Shown: positions 54,917 through 64,000 of the stretch, piece by piece
Layout of the letters: every line of letters begins with the position of its first letter
Position numbering within the stretch: the stretch's first letter is position 1
Source: Phytophthora quininea
Lineage: Eukaryota > Oomycota > Peronosporomycetes > Peronosporales > Peronosporaceae
Assembly (NCBI GenBank): GCA_011947345.1
Contig: JAAVTG010001003.1
Location: 806,001-870,000, forward strand
Direction: 5' to 3'
DNA: 64,000 nucleotides
Made by a program: the position numbers and the translations under genes
Notes under the pieces: generated by a model
The model's database searches: none
Told to the model about the DNA's origin: nothing
What the model saw: only the letters and a program-made list of their open reading frames with translations

Positions 54917-55638
54917 TAAGAAACGTCTTGAATTCAGCAGAAGACATAGTTGCAACAACAAGATTATGGGGTACCACACGTAGTATTGACACGAGTTGCT
55001 GGGATAGCGTAGCTGATAGGGATTTTGCAGAGCCCTACTGAGCCAGCATTAATGGCGGCCCTTCCTACCAGCGCCAACGCTTTGCATGTATACACTCTGG
55101 CTCCTTGGATTCGGAGTCAATAGCTTTGCTTTTACGAGAATTAGATATGTTTCTTTGAGAAAATTGTGTATCGAAGTGCTTCAGCAAGCAGAGTGATCCC
55201 TTATCAGGATACCGAGCGTCCAGCTTGTTGCCCAGCGATTTCCTGCACTATCTAAATCCCCGACACGACCATGTTGTCTGTTCGATATCGACTCACGCTG
55301 ACTACACTTATCAGTAAAGTTGTGGATCTGCAGGTCTGCAGATTCAAGAAGCGCGTTGCCAGACTGCACGAAGGTTAATAGAGCTTTCGCTCCTGCTTTT
55401 CCGTGTCAAAGTGATCGCTTGCAGGCTCCTATGCAGTAGGTTGGCCCAATTCCGGGCGTGGCAATGCTCGTGGGGCCCGAACACAAGTATGCATAGCATA
55501 TCCAACAGACAAAATTTTGAATTTCAATCGATCGACCGGAGCTCAAAATCTCGGTCACTGGTACAACAAAGCTTCGCAAACGCTGGGAGATCTCATTTCA
55601 GAGGATCTCTTCTTTGTCTTTGATCATGCCTTCACGAG
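54917..55638. other. Intergenic between minus-strand PcF-like loci
   Basis: No gene recognised. Sequence is AT-richer than the housekeeping blocks. Confidence 0.4.
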
Positions 55639-55842
55639 CTAGTTGCACGGGCGCCCCGTAGTGCAGCTCTTGCGGCAGCAATCATTAAAGTTCCCTCCTT
55701 GCTCAACGCAGCACTTGCTGATCCTGATGTTGGTGTCGGAGTAGGTGGAGGCGCAGGTCGAGTCTTGGCAGTACGGCTGCGCACTGACGGCGATGACGAG
55801 CACGGCGGCGGAGACAACAGCAAGGAAAGTCTTGAAATTCAT
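55639..55842 (-). CDS. PcF-like small secreted cysteine-rich protein, intact, minus strand
   Basis: 67-residue precursor from ATG 55842: signal peptide ending AVSA, mature peptide of about 47 residues with eight cysteines in the PcF/SCR spacing. The mature part is very close to that of the plus-strand gene at 47952 and shares its N-terminal residues with 43265, so the cluster expanded by duplication with inversion. No frame damage. Confidence 0.87.
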   Translation of the reverse strand: MNFKTFLAVVSAAVLVIAVSAQPYCQDSTCASTYSDTNIRISKCCVEQGGNFNDCCRKSCTTGRPCN

Positions 55843-56204
55843 GGGTGGGTGGTGTGGTTGGCTTGGCAATGAAGTCCTGCCGAGACGGTGGTGATGGTAA
55901 TCACACGGGAACGGCGTCGATTGTGCAACTACGTTAGCACGACAGCGGCAGCATGGCCGTATCGCCTCTCGATCGCATATTCAAGCTGCAATTTGGACCC
56001 ACAGGGAAATATCGTTGTTTGTACGAGTTGAACTGCTTGTTTGACGTTGTCACTGGATCACGCGCGCGAAAAACCTCGTTTGAAATCCATTCCCAAAAGT
56101 CACCACCACCACATACATTATTCAAGTAATCGTACATCTATTTTGCCGTTATATCCTAAGTACGACCGTGTAAATTCCGCCGCTTCCTCCCCTCCACTAG
56201 CGCC
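55843..56204. other. Divergent intergenic region
   Basis: Separates the PcF-like gene (-) from the SNF5-HMG gene (+). No gene seen. Confidence 0.4.
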
Positions 56205-58536
56205 ATGAGCGGGGATCCCTTGGCGACTGGCACTCGCCGGCCGACCGCCTCAAGCTCTTCATGAAGCGCTACCACCTGCCCGAGGACCGCGTAGCTCAAC
56301 AGCTTGGTTGGCCCGCCGAGAAGCTGCACGCGTACCTGACGCCCGACGGTCGGCGGGTCAAAGCGGCGTCCGACATTCTGGATACGGCCGTGGACAAGCT
56401 TTTGATGCGCTACCGAGTGGCGCTGGCCCACAAGACGCTGTTGACGGTCAGCAAGACGCCGCTGAAACCCGCAGACGCAGGCGGAAGGAGGTCCAACGTG
56501 CCAAGTCAGTTCGGACGCAGCGTCCTCGACAGGAGGAGCGTCATCCATGCAGAAGCAACCTCCGCCCAACTGGTTAGAAAAAAGACATATTATTTCTTAA
56601 ATGGGAGATTAATATGTTATCTATGTTGTAGAAAGCTGCAGAGGAAACAACAACGTCAAGTAATCGGAAACGCAAGCGGAAGGTGATTGTACAGCCATTG
56701 ACAGGAGCAGAGGCCTCTAAAGATGAAGGGACGAAGGGGCAGTTGGATGTACGGAAGGCCAGGAGAGCTGCAGTGAAGGAGTTGATCTGTCCGATCCGAC
56801 TGGACGTTGATTTGGACGGGACTAGATTCCAGGATACGTTCCTACTCAACGCGTACGCTGCCTCTTTAGCTGGTTGATTTGTGTTTGCTGACGAGTGAGT
56901 TGCTCGTATTTTTGCGCGTTTAACAGAGCTAATCCCTTGTGCTCGCCGGAAGCAATCGCTGCGCAGATTGCCAATGACGAAAAGATGAGCGACAAACTGA
57001 AAGTGCGGGCACTCGTTGTAGTGTTGCTTGATTTGTGGTTGCTGACTTGGGTCTTGATTTCGTTTGCGTAGGATGCGATCGCCGAGTCGATTCGACGGCA
57101 AATTATGACGTTTACTTCATTTACAGACGTGGAAGAACCGAGTGGGAATCTGTATCCTATCTACTTAGACCTCATCATCAATGGGTTTTCGGTACGTGCT
57201 GACAACTCCTTAATTTGTGACGGTTAGCTCACCGATTTGTTGTTGACTTTGTGCCAGTTACGAGATCAATTCGAGTGGGATATCACAAACGACTTCGCTG
57301 CAGTACAAAAGTTCGCGAGCACTGTACGCCTATTGGAGCGGGTTAGCTGTTTGACTGCACTCATAGACTGACGGCTGGACTGTTCTGTAGCTTTGCGCAG
57401 ACTTGAACCTGTCGGCTCCGTTCGAGACTGCGATTGTTTTCTCCATCTACGAGCAGGTGGCAGCATATCGGACTGCGTCAAGTGGACGCAAGTGGATCGG
57501 GAACAATCCTTTCCATGCTAACGGAACCAACGTGACGTTACCGAGTGCTAAAAGCTCTGGATATCTTGAGATCATGCCGCCGCTTGATGACGTTATTCGT
57601 GATACCAGTGGTGCAAGTAAGTTGCTTTCGTTCCAACGAAAGCATGTGCTGGTGTTGACTCGGATTATAATCCATTGTGACAGACTTATGGCGGCCTGTA
57701 CTAAGCGAGCTGTCCAGAGAAGAGAGGACATATTTATCAGCGAGATTTACAGCGACTCGAGCGTACGTTCAACCAACCGCCAAGACGCTGCATGGATGGT
57801 ATTGATCTCATATTACTGTCGTTGTCAGGCCTACTACGTGGAAAAGTGCACCGGTGGTTTCCCAAGTGAACGACCGCGCGCTGAGACGATCTTCCCACCA
57901 CTCCAAGGTGTGTTGGAAATTGCGTGTCTATCTTCTATCTTCTTTATTGCTAACGCTGTTGGGCTATTATTTTCCAGGATAACCGAGGTGTTCCTCGACC
58001 ACTCAATCCGTTTATTGTGTACTGCCAAATGCAAAAGGAAGCCCTCGGGAAAACACGCCGATCGGCATCCGAGACGAGGAAAATCATGGGCGACATGTGG
58101 CGAAAGTGTACAGACGAGGTCGGCTCCTGTGTCTGTGGATATTGCGCCGATCATATTAACAGTTTTTGCTCGGCGATGTGCAGGAGAAAGAGTATTATTC
58201 GCAGTTGACAGAGGTCGAAAACGAAAAGAGACGTCGCGACTACGTACTGGATGTGCGGGACCGCGCCATTGCTGAATGGGAGGAAGAGGAGGCGCGTCGG
58301 AAAGGGTTGCTAGCTTCCTCCACCCTCGAGTCGACCGCAGAATACCTCCGTGGTGTCCTGCTTGAAGTAGGTGCATCTCAACGTATCATTACTTATCAGC
58401 TTCATTGGACTAACTCTCTTTCTGGATGGGTTAGGACTACATGAGCGAGCGAAACGAAGTAAATCTCAATAGAGCACAGTCGGGCGTCGATGCTGGCGAA
58501 GAAGACGACGACGACAACGAAGAGGCTTGGAGCTGA
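56205..58536 (+). CDS. SNF5/SMARCB1-type chromatin remodelling subunit fused to an HMG box
   Basis: Eleven exons: 56205-56572, 56632-56852, 56927-57002, 57072-57191, 57258-57323, 57391-57616, 57684-57762, 57829-57907, 57978-58118, 58184-58366, 58435-58536; phases agree, about 553 residues. An N-terminal helical region and a basic NRKRKRKV signal precede the SNF5 core: repeat 1 CPIRLDVDLDGTRFQDTFLLN, repeat 2 YPIYLDLIINGFSLRDQFEWD, then LCADLNLSAPFETAIVFSIYEQ. Exons 9-10 encode an HMG box (RPLNPFIVYCQMQKEALG, MGDMWRKC, EKEYYSQL) and an acidic tail ends the protein. SNF5 is a core SWI/SNF subunit; the box would add non-specific DNA binding. One base is missing near 56221 after MSGDP. Confidence 0.85.
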
Positions 58537-58654
58537 CTGGAGTGCATCGCTGATCCTCACTCACCGCGACCGCCTCCATCCAGCGAACATACCCAACAAA
58601 ACAAAGAAAAGCTTGAGCGCGTCACTACGATTGTCTCTTTCCTAAGCTCGGGCT

Positions 58655-59296
58655 TTAGTTGTATATCTCGATTCCTGTTGCGTCCAGGATCTCCTTGCGC
58701 AGCAGCTCCACGAGCTCGCCCCTATCTCTGGTGTTGACCCACTGCTTACTCTCTCCGTCGTACTCGTAGCGACGGGGTCCACTGGACACGTACAACGTCA
58801 GAACCTTCAATTCCTCTGCAGACAACAATTAAATACTTGCCACCCTACCTGATCGGAGAGGACCACCAGATCTGTCGGTTGGGCACTTGGCGGTTGATCA
58901 CCCACGTGCCATGCTCTCCCAGGTCGATCTTCAGCACTCCTTGCTACACACCACCAGAACCAGAATGCGTCAATTGGTGCCATCACTTTTGTTTGTTTGT
59001 TTCAAACCCACTGAGTATATGATGTCGGACTCGTCCAACATCTCCTCAATGCCGTCCAGCCACTCCTGGATCTCGTGCAGCGTGTCGTCCGCCAGTTCCA
59101 TGAATTCGTGCTCCGTCATATGCGGCGGGGCTGGTGCGTCGTCCGTTGAGAACTTGGCGAACTGGACGCGACCAGGAGTGGTGATTGCCGTTGGTTGCTG
59201 GTGGAGAGCTGGCACTGCAGACAGCGCCTTGACGCTGCGACGGGAGACCCTGCGCGAGACGCTGCGCAGTGAAGAGAGGCCCAGACGACGCAGCAT
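58655..59296 (-). CDS. FXN: Frataxin, mitochondrial iron-sulphur assembly protein
   Basis: Exons 59012-59296, 58849-58943 and 58655-58781; 168 residues. The N-terminus is an Arg/Ser-rich presequence (RRLGLSSLRSVSRRVSRRS). The core begins MTEHEFMELADDTLHEIQEW with the acidic ridge (DGIEEMLDESD), then GTWVINRQVPNRQIWWSSP and SGPRRYEYD, the diagnostic frataxin sheet. Works in the matrix as activator of the cysteine desulfurase complex. Introns are GT-AG and in phase; no frame damage. Convergent with the SNF5-HMG gene, 118 bp apart. Confidence 0.94.
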
Positions 59297-59694
59297 TTCG
59301 GAAGCTTGTGGTCGCCGACGCACGATGCGAAATGAGACAGAGATGGGGCTTTGCGCCAATAAATGGAGAACACGTGACGGATGCGAATTGCGCCGCGGCA
59401 ATCTGCCGGTGGCTTTCAGGTGACGCTCACAGTTGAAGCGTCCACACTGTTGAGCTTATCCAAGTCATCTCCGACGAGAATGACCAAACGTGGTCAACAA
59501 ACTCAAGCGGAGGAAGAAGCCATTTCCGAACAGGTTTTCCTATGAACTTCGATGGCTTTGACAGATTACGAGGAAAACGTTAGAAAGGTTGCAAATGCGA
59601 TTACGAGGAATGAAGCGAGGACTTTGAAGCGGCTACCGGTGGCCAAACAGGCAGCTTGATCGATTCGTGCGAGTTGACGATCAATTGGGCCGCT

Positions 59695-59710
59695 GCTCAT
59701 TCTCGAAATT
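59695..59710 (+). promoter_or_regulatory. Oomycete core promoter of RxLR gene A
   Basis: GCTCATTCTCGAAATT, 34 bp before the ATG. Nearly identical to the copy at 60615. Confidence 0.78.
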
Positions 59711-59744
59711 GCCGTCGCCTGCTCAAGTTGGCCAAGAAAATCGG

Positions 59745-60185
59745 ATGCGTCTGCAATACCTTCTTCTACTCGCAGCAATGGCTATGGCAAGCTCTGCAGC
59801 TGCAGATCCCTCGGTCGAGAATATGGCTCCTGTTGAGTCGTTGCTCCAAAACGGTGACGGCAAACAAGACGGGATTGAAAAGATATCCCTTCGAGCTGCC
59901 AAGAAGACAATTGATGACGATGAAGAAGACCAAGCCCGTGAAGAGAGATTTTTATTTCCATCACAGCCCTAAGGTACAACAGGATGATGAAACAAATCGA
60001 CAAGGTGTGATCGAAACCAAGTTCTTCGAGGCGTTTGACGAGCGCAAAGTGACCCCGACTGCTCTTTACCGGTCTTGGGGTTCTCTATGAATGGTCCGAA
60101 CCTCGCTGACCCCTGGTACAAGTTTGTGGTGGAATACTTCAAATGGCACTACGTCAAGAACCTGATGGTTCGAGAGATTAAGTAG
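59745..60185 (+). pseudogene. RxLR-type effector gene A, two frame breaks
   Basis: Signal peptide (MRLQYLLLLAAMAMASS), a degenerate RxLR (ISLR at 47-50) and EER at 66-68. The frame breaks near 59955 in a T run and again near 60080. The remaining parts (ALYRSWG, then DPWYKFVVEYFKWHYVK) match the WY-like end of gene B downstream. Both breaks are at short homopolymers, so sequencing error is possible, but the RxLR motif has also lost its first Arg, so I mark it as a pseudogene with reservation. Tandem duplicate of gene B. Confidence 0.7.
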
Positions 60186-60614
60186 CTTACTGCCCTACCT
60201 GACGAAATTGCGACAACTCGAATGAGCTTGTTTCTATTCTATGTTTACTACTAAAACCTCCAGCTCCTTTAATTCGCAGTGCTTGTAGCTGAAGTTACAA
60301 ACACCTGTCGGCCCAAACAATTCCTACTAGCTAGTACTGTAGTAACATTCATCTAGACAGAAAAAGGTGGGGCTTTGAAACCAATTCCTTTTCCGTAGTA
60401 CAAGTAGAAGCAGAAATTTTGACGAGGAAAAAAGCAAAACTACATTTTGTGCTGCGTGTTTGTTGCCCAACGGAGCTCAGGATAAGATCTTTTAGGATTC
60501 TAATGTGTCGATCATTCTGCAAAAACTTTTGACTTTGCTTTTATCGCAAAGCTTCACGATTACGAGGAAACCGCTCGTTTTCCGATGGCTTGTACCGCTC
60601 GAATTTGCGATAAT
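60186..60614. other. Spacer between the RxLR pair
   Basis: AT-rich; no gene. Ends in the promoter of gene B. Confidence 0.4.
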
Positions 60615-60630
60615 GCTCATTCTCAAACTT
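60615..60630 (+). promoter_or_regulatory. Oomycete core promoter of RxLR gene B
   Basis: GCTCATTCTCAAACTT, a near-consensus Inr plus FPR, 43 bp before the ATG. Confidence 0.8.
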
Positions 60631-60673
60631 CCTTCTGCACGCTCAACTCTGCTCTGCTTGGCCACGAAAACGG

Positions 60674-61096
60674 ATGCGTCTGCAGTCTCTTCTACTGACA
60701 GTTGTTGCTCTGGCTAGCACCGGTGTGATCTCTGCTGCTGGGTCTTCATCTCAAACTCGCTCGCTCAGTAGAATCAACACCGTCGATGCCGAGACGAGAT
60801 CTCTCAGAAGTACCGAGGATCTCAACGACGACGAACAAGACGTCAAAGAGAGAGCATTTGGGTTCGGAAGAAAAGCGCTCACTGCACATGAAAAGGTGGA
60901 GAAGATGATGGCCAACATTAGCGCGGGGAAAGTCAAGATGAAATATTTCAAGTACTTTGACGAGGCCGACGCGAGTCCCAGCACGTTGTACAGGAATTGG
61001 GGCTTTGCTCTCAACGGTGAGGACCTCGCCGATCTCAAGTTTTGGCTGCAATATCACGACTGGTACTATAAGAAGCACCCGCACCTTCTGAATTAA
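60674..61096 (+). CDS. RxLR-dEER effector, intact (gene B)
   Basis: 140 residues: signal peptide about 1-21, RSLR at 42-45, and an acidic run ending KER at 58-60 in the dEER position. The C-terminal 80 residues carry a single WY-like unit (KYFKYFDEADASPSTLYRNW, then a second Trp/Tyr-rich helix FWLQYHDWYY). Expected to be secreted from hyphae or haustoria and delivered into the plant cell, where such proteins suppress immunity; the host target is unknown. Frame clean, promoter strong. Confidence 0.92.
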   Translation: MRLQSLLLTVVALASTGVISAAGSSSQTRSLSRINTVDAETRSLRSTEDLNDDEQDVKERAFGFGRKALTAHEKVEKMMANISAGKVKMKYFKYFDEADASPSTLYRNWGFALNGEDLADLKFWLQYHDWYYKKHPHLLN

Positions 61097-61568
61097 CTGC
61101 AGTGACATTGGTGCAGCTTTGCGATTCGTGCGCTCGTCCGTGTGGACCGATGGCGAGTAGTACATTTGAAGGATAGCACGAAGTTTTGAGCACTTTACAC
61201 CCTTGTTTCACCCTAAATACACAGCAATGCAGTTGCTTGAATAATCAGGAACAAGAATCTTTATGATGTCTGAAGAAGCTCGCCCAAGCGAGCTCGAGCT
61301 ATCATCAAACTTCCAGAGGGAGCATTATTGCGGCAGATCCAATTTTCTGGCCGATTCCACGATTGGGTTTTCAAAGAACCCGTGTTCGTGTAATCTCCAG
61401 AAGCATTGGAGGCCGTCGATCTACTGACTGGCAATTACTAGACAAGATCGGTCGCCCACGCAACTACCAGTAGCTGATGAACATCCAAAGCCTTGTTTTT
61501 GTCATTTTTGCGTAAAGAGTTAGAACATGAAAACAGTATGTCGAACTAAACTGCTTACCTTACCTTAC
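61097..61568. other. Convergent 3' spacer, no gene
   Basis: Nothing recognisable between the RxLR gene and the amine oxidase. Confidence 0.4.
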
Positions 61569-63537
61569 TTACGGGCACGGGCACTCGCAGTTCTCCGAGA
61601 ACTCCTTTCCGTTCGGGTCCTCCGGCACATCGAGAGTTGGGTTGCGGTCGAAGAAGCCGTCGGGGCGGAAGCCGAAGCCGGCGTAGTCCACAGGCATGAT
61701 CGGCCAGTCCTCGACGCGAGGGAAGTGGGTCAGGCCGAACGTGTGCCAGACCACAATGTCTTCGCCGTCCACCGATCGGTTGGCCTTGGCGTATGACGGC
61801 AGACCAGCGTGTCCGGGGTGCTGGTTGGGGTGTAGCCGGCGGCCCACATTTCGTCGCGGGCGTACTGGGTCACCCACAAGTGCTTCTTGGCGTACGTCGC
61901 ACGCTTGGCGATCGAGCTTTCATCAGCCGCGAGCAACAAGGGGCACCCTCCGGGTAGAGAACATAAGCCGTGGGGTTGCCAAGGCGGTTGGTCTTCTCGC
62001 TCGAAGCGATCAACCAGGCGCGGCCAAGCTTGTTATCAGCTTCACGCTGGGCGTCGCTTTCCCGTTCGAGGCGGGTCGCGACGCGCATAAAGGCATTGCC
62101 GACGGGGTTTTCGGGGCTGATGGGCAATCGCTTGACCTCCAGTTCGTCGACGTGGCACTTGTTGCCGTCGATAGCCACATCAAGACGAGCCGAGAACAAG
62201 TGCTGGTGGCACGGAGCGCCAAGACGGGGCGCCATCTTGGTGGCGAAGTCGTACTCGCCTTCCGGACGGCCCGAGGAGAAGACGATGCCCGTCGCCTTGG
62301 CCTCTAGCTCGATCTTGCCGTCAAGGTAGAAGTACCAGTAGAAGCCGTAGTCGTAGTTGCCCACCGTGACGAAGAACGAGATGACGAGTCGGCGTTGACG
62401 GCGCACCGTGCCGGTGATCGGGGTCGACAGCACATCCGTGTGCTTCCACAGCGTGCCGAAGTCTTCCTCGTGGATGCAAACGGCGTTCTTGATCAGCACC
62501 GGGTTGCCGAAGTCGTCGGCGACGGTGGCATCCAGGTACTGGATCTTGCCGAGGCAGTCGCAGCCCAGCACAAGTGAGTTGGCCAATCGACCGAACTGGT
62601 ACTCGCCAGCGTCAAAGTAGTTCTGCCACTCGTGGGTCGGTTGCGGCTCGCCGTACGGCACGACCATCTCCGACACGGCAGCGCGGTTGAGGATCGGACG
62701 CTTGTTGCCGTGGTCGTTGAACGAGATGTCGTGCAGCGTGAGACCCTCGCGGCCGTTGAAGCCGATGCGAACCTCCCAGTTCTGCCAGTTGAGCACGTGG
62801 TTCTTGACCGTGAAGCTCGCGCCTTCCGGCTGCGTAATGTGAAGCGGCTTCATATCAGTGCGCATTGGTCCCGACAGCTTCGGGTCGAGGTAGTCGCCGT
62901 TCTCCATCGGCACGTGGTCGTAGCCCGTGTCAATGATGCGGTGAACTCGGCGGTTGGTCAGATCGACGTGGGCCACGACGCCGTCAAAGGGGTGGGCGAA
63001 CATCGAGTGGGTGTTCTCCTTGGCCAAGAAGCTCAGCACGCGGATCATCCGGCGCCCCACCTCGCCTTCGTAGCCGAACACTCCAGCAGATAGCGGCACA
63101 CTGCGCACCATACTGAGGTCGGTGATGCCGCGCTTGGCCAGCGCAGCCACGTACTCCGGGTCAGCCTTGGTGATGGTCTCGGAAGCGACGTAGTCCTCGT
63201 CCAGAATGGGGCCCCAGCCGTCAGTGGCAGGGTTCAACTGGCGGTTGTGCACCACCTTGTGCGCCGGGATGTCCACCACCATCTCGCGAGCGACGTTGCT
63301 CGCCTTGTCCAGCACCAGCACGCCAATCTCTCGCGGGATGTCGTCGCCAGCCTTCCAGCCGTCCAGCGTTTTGTGGCCCGGTTCGCGCAGCATCACGTAC
63401 GAGAAGCGGATGTCGGGGCCAAAGTTGCCAGCCTCACCGACGATCTGCTTCATGCTCTCCATCTCCGTGGCGGTGAGCGGGTCCAGCGGGTGACCCACCG
63501 AGGCGTTGAGCTGGGGCGTATTAGCGTGCGAGCACAT
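61569..63537 (-). CDS. Copper amine oxidase
   Basis: Oxidises primary amines to aldehydes with release of ammonia and hydrogen peroxide, using copper and a topaquinone made from its own Tyr. ATG 63537; about 656 residues. The catalytic-base region is [11 protein letters not shown], the topaquinone precursor lies in [12 protein letters not shown] (consensus N-Y-D/E-Y), and the copper-ligand region [11 protein letters not shown] follows; a third His is expected in [15 protein letters not shown]. Two frame breaks near 61937 and 61832 split the last 125 residues, each repairable by one base. The C-terminus ends Cys-Pro-Cys-Pro without a peroxisomal signal, and no signal peptide is seen, so location is unclear. 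Confidence 0.88.
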
Positions 63538-64000
63538 GATGTGGAATTGCTGTGTGCGTTAGACGGAAGAACCGAAAGTGAGCGTCGAATGCGGCGACGA
63601 CAAGATCGCCGACAACCGCACCCTACGGAGTTCGCAGTCAGTCGCCCTGAATATCAAGATGACCATCAAGTACAGCGATCTTGGCTCAATAGTTGTGGCT
63701 TCCTCCTAGGCCACTGACGGTCGAAGCGGGTTTATCAGCTTGAGGAATGCGTACCATCGACACCGGCACGGCAACGTCCCCCTGGAGCGCTTCTCGAAGG
63801 ACATGGGCAACGGAGACCATGGACGTGACGCGGTGCTCGAAGGTTCCGGTGGGGGCAAGTCATAGGCCACCGCGATGGTGCGTAGCGGGGCGTCATGCTG
63901 GACAAGTACGATTGCCAGGCACCGGAAGCGTACCATGATCGACTGGCAAAATGCCTTTGCTTAGTCACTGGCCCGACTAGCGCGTGACGCAGGCCTTGCA
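63538..64000. other. Window edge, no gene recognised
   Basis: A + frame near 63725-63868 (FISLRNAYHRH, ending GSGGGKS) might be the end of another gene, but I cannot name it. Confidence 0.3.

Noticed and set aside
63706..63968. Open frames on both strands at the right edge
   Set aside because: Truncated by the window, no recognisable domain, strand cannot be chosen.

Overview
The window looks like nuclear DNA of a plant-pathogenic oomycete, most likely Phytophthora or a close relative. The evidence is RxLR-dEER effector genes, small secreted cysteine-rich genes of the PcF/SCR type, oomycete-type core promoters (a CATTCT Inr-like element followed by a TTTnCnAA-type FPR) in front of those secreted-protein genes, short 50-80 bp GT-AG introns, and housekeeping genes packed head-to-head at 80-260 bp spacing. 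No tRNA, rRNA, CRISPR or prokaryotic operon was seen. LAYOUT. 1-20.5 kb is a cluster of four paralogous C2H2 zinc-finger genes (two +, two -) sharing the same fingers and a private C-terminal W..[DE][LM]LD motif. Between the second and third lies a 13.3 kb direct tandem array (3232-16540) of four near-identical 3.33 kb units. Each unit holds the last 275 bp of zinc-finger gene 2 plus a decayed pogo-like (DDE_1) DNA transposon. Between the third and fourth sits a 1.4 kb hAT-type element with inverted termini and a perfect 8-bp target duplication. 21-41.9 kb is conserved housekeeping sequence: a coiled-coil/LRR protein, a domesticated pogo-like transposase, a type II topoisomerase with a mitochondrial-style presequence, Mms2/UEV, a lamin-tail-domain/PI-synthase-like membrane protein, a METTL21-like methyltransferase, an NMN adenylyltransferase-like protein, D-aminoacyl-tRNA deacylase, long-chain acyl-CoA synthetase, a small basic mitochondrial protein, Mis12, NDUFB2 and a secreted glycosidase-lectin. 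43-50 kb and 54.6-55.9 kb are effector territory: live and broken PcF-like genes, a short RxLR gene, and a MITE-like element with 46-bp inverted repeats. 50.2-59.3 kb returns to housekeeping: an AFG2/SPATA5 AAA ATPase, a membrane cyclophilin, a small unknown gene, an SNF5-HMG-box fusion and frataxin. 59.7-61.1 kb is a tandem pair of RxLR genes, and 61.6-63.5 kb a copper amine oxidase. FUNCTION. Several housekeeping genes are mitochondrial (topoisomerase II, NDUFB2, frataxin, the small basic protein), and two are chromatin/kinetochore (SNF5-HMG, Mis12). Many conserved genes carry single-base frameshifts at short homopolymers (nearly all one base too short). I read these as base-calling or assembly contractions, so such genes are annotated as single CDS spans with the break noted. 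Effector copies with internal stops or insertions are treated as real pseudogenes. In spliced genes the span runs from start to stop and exon borders are given in the evidence.
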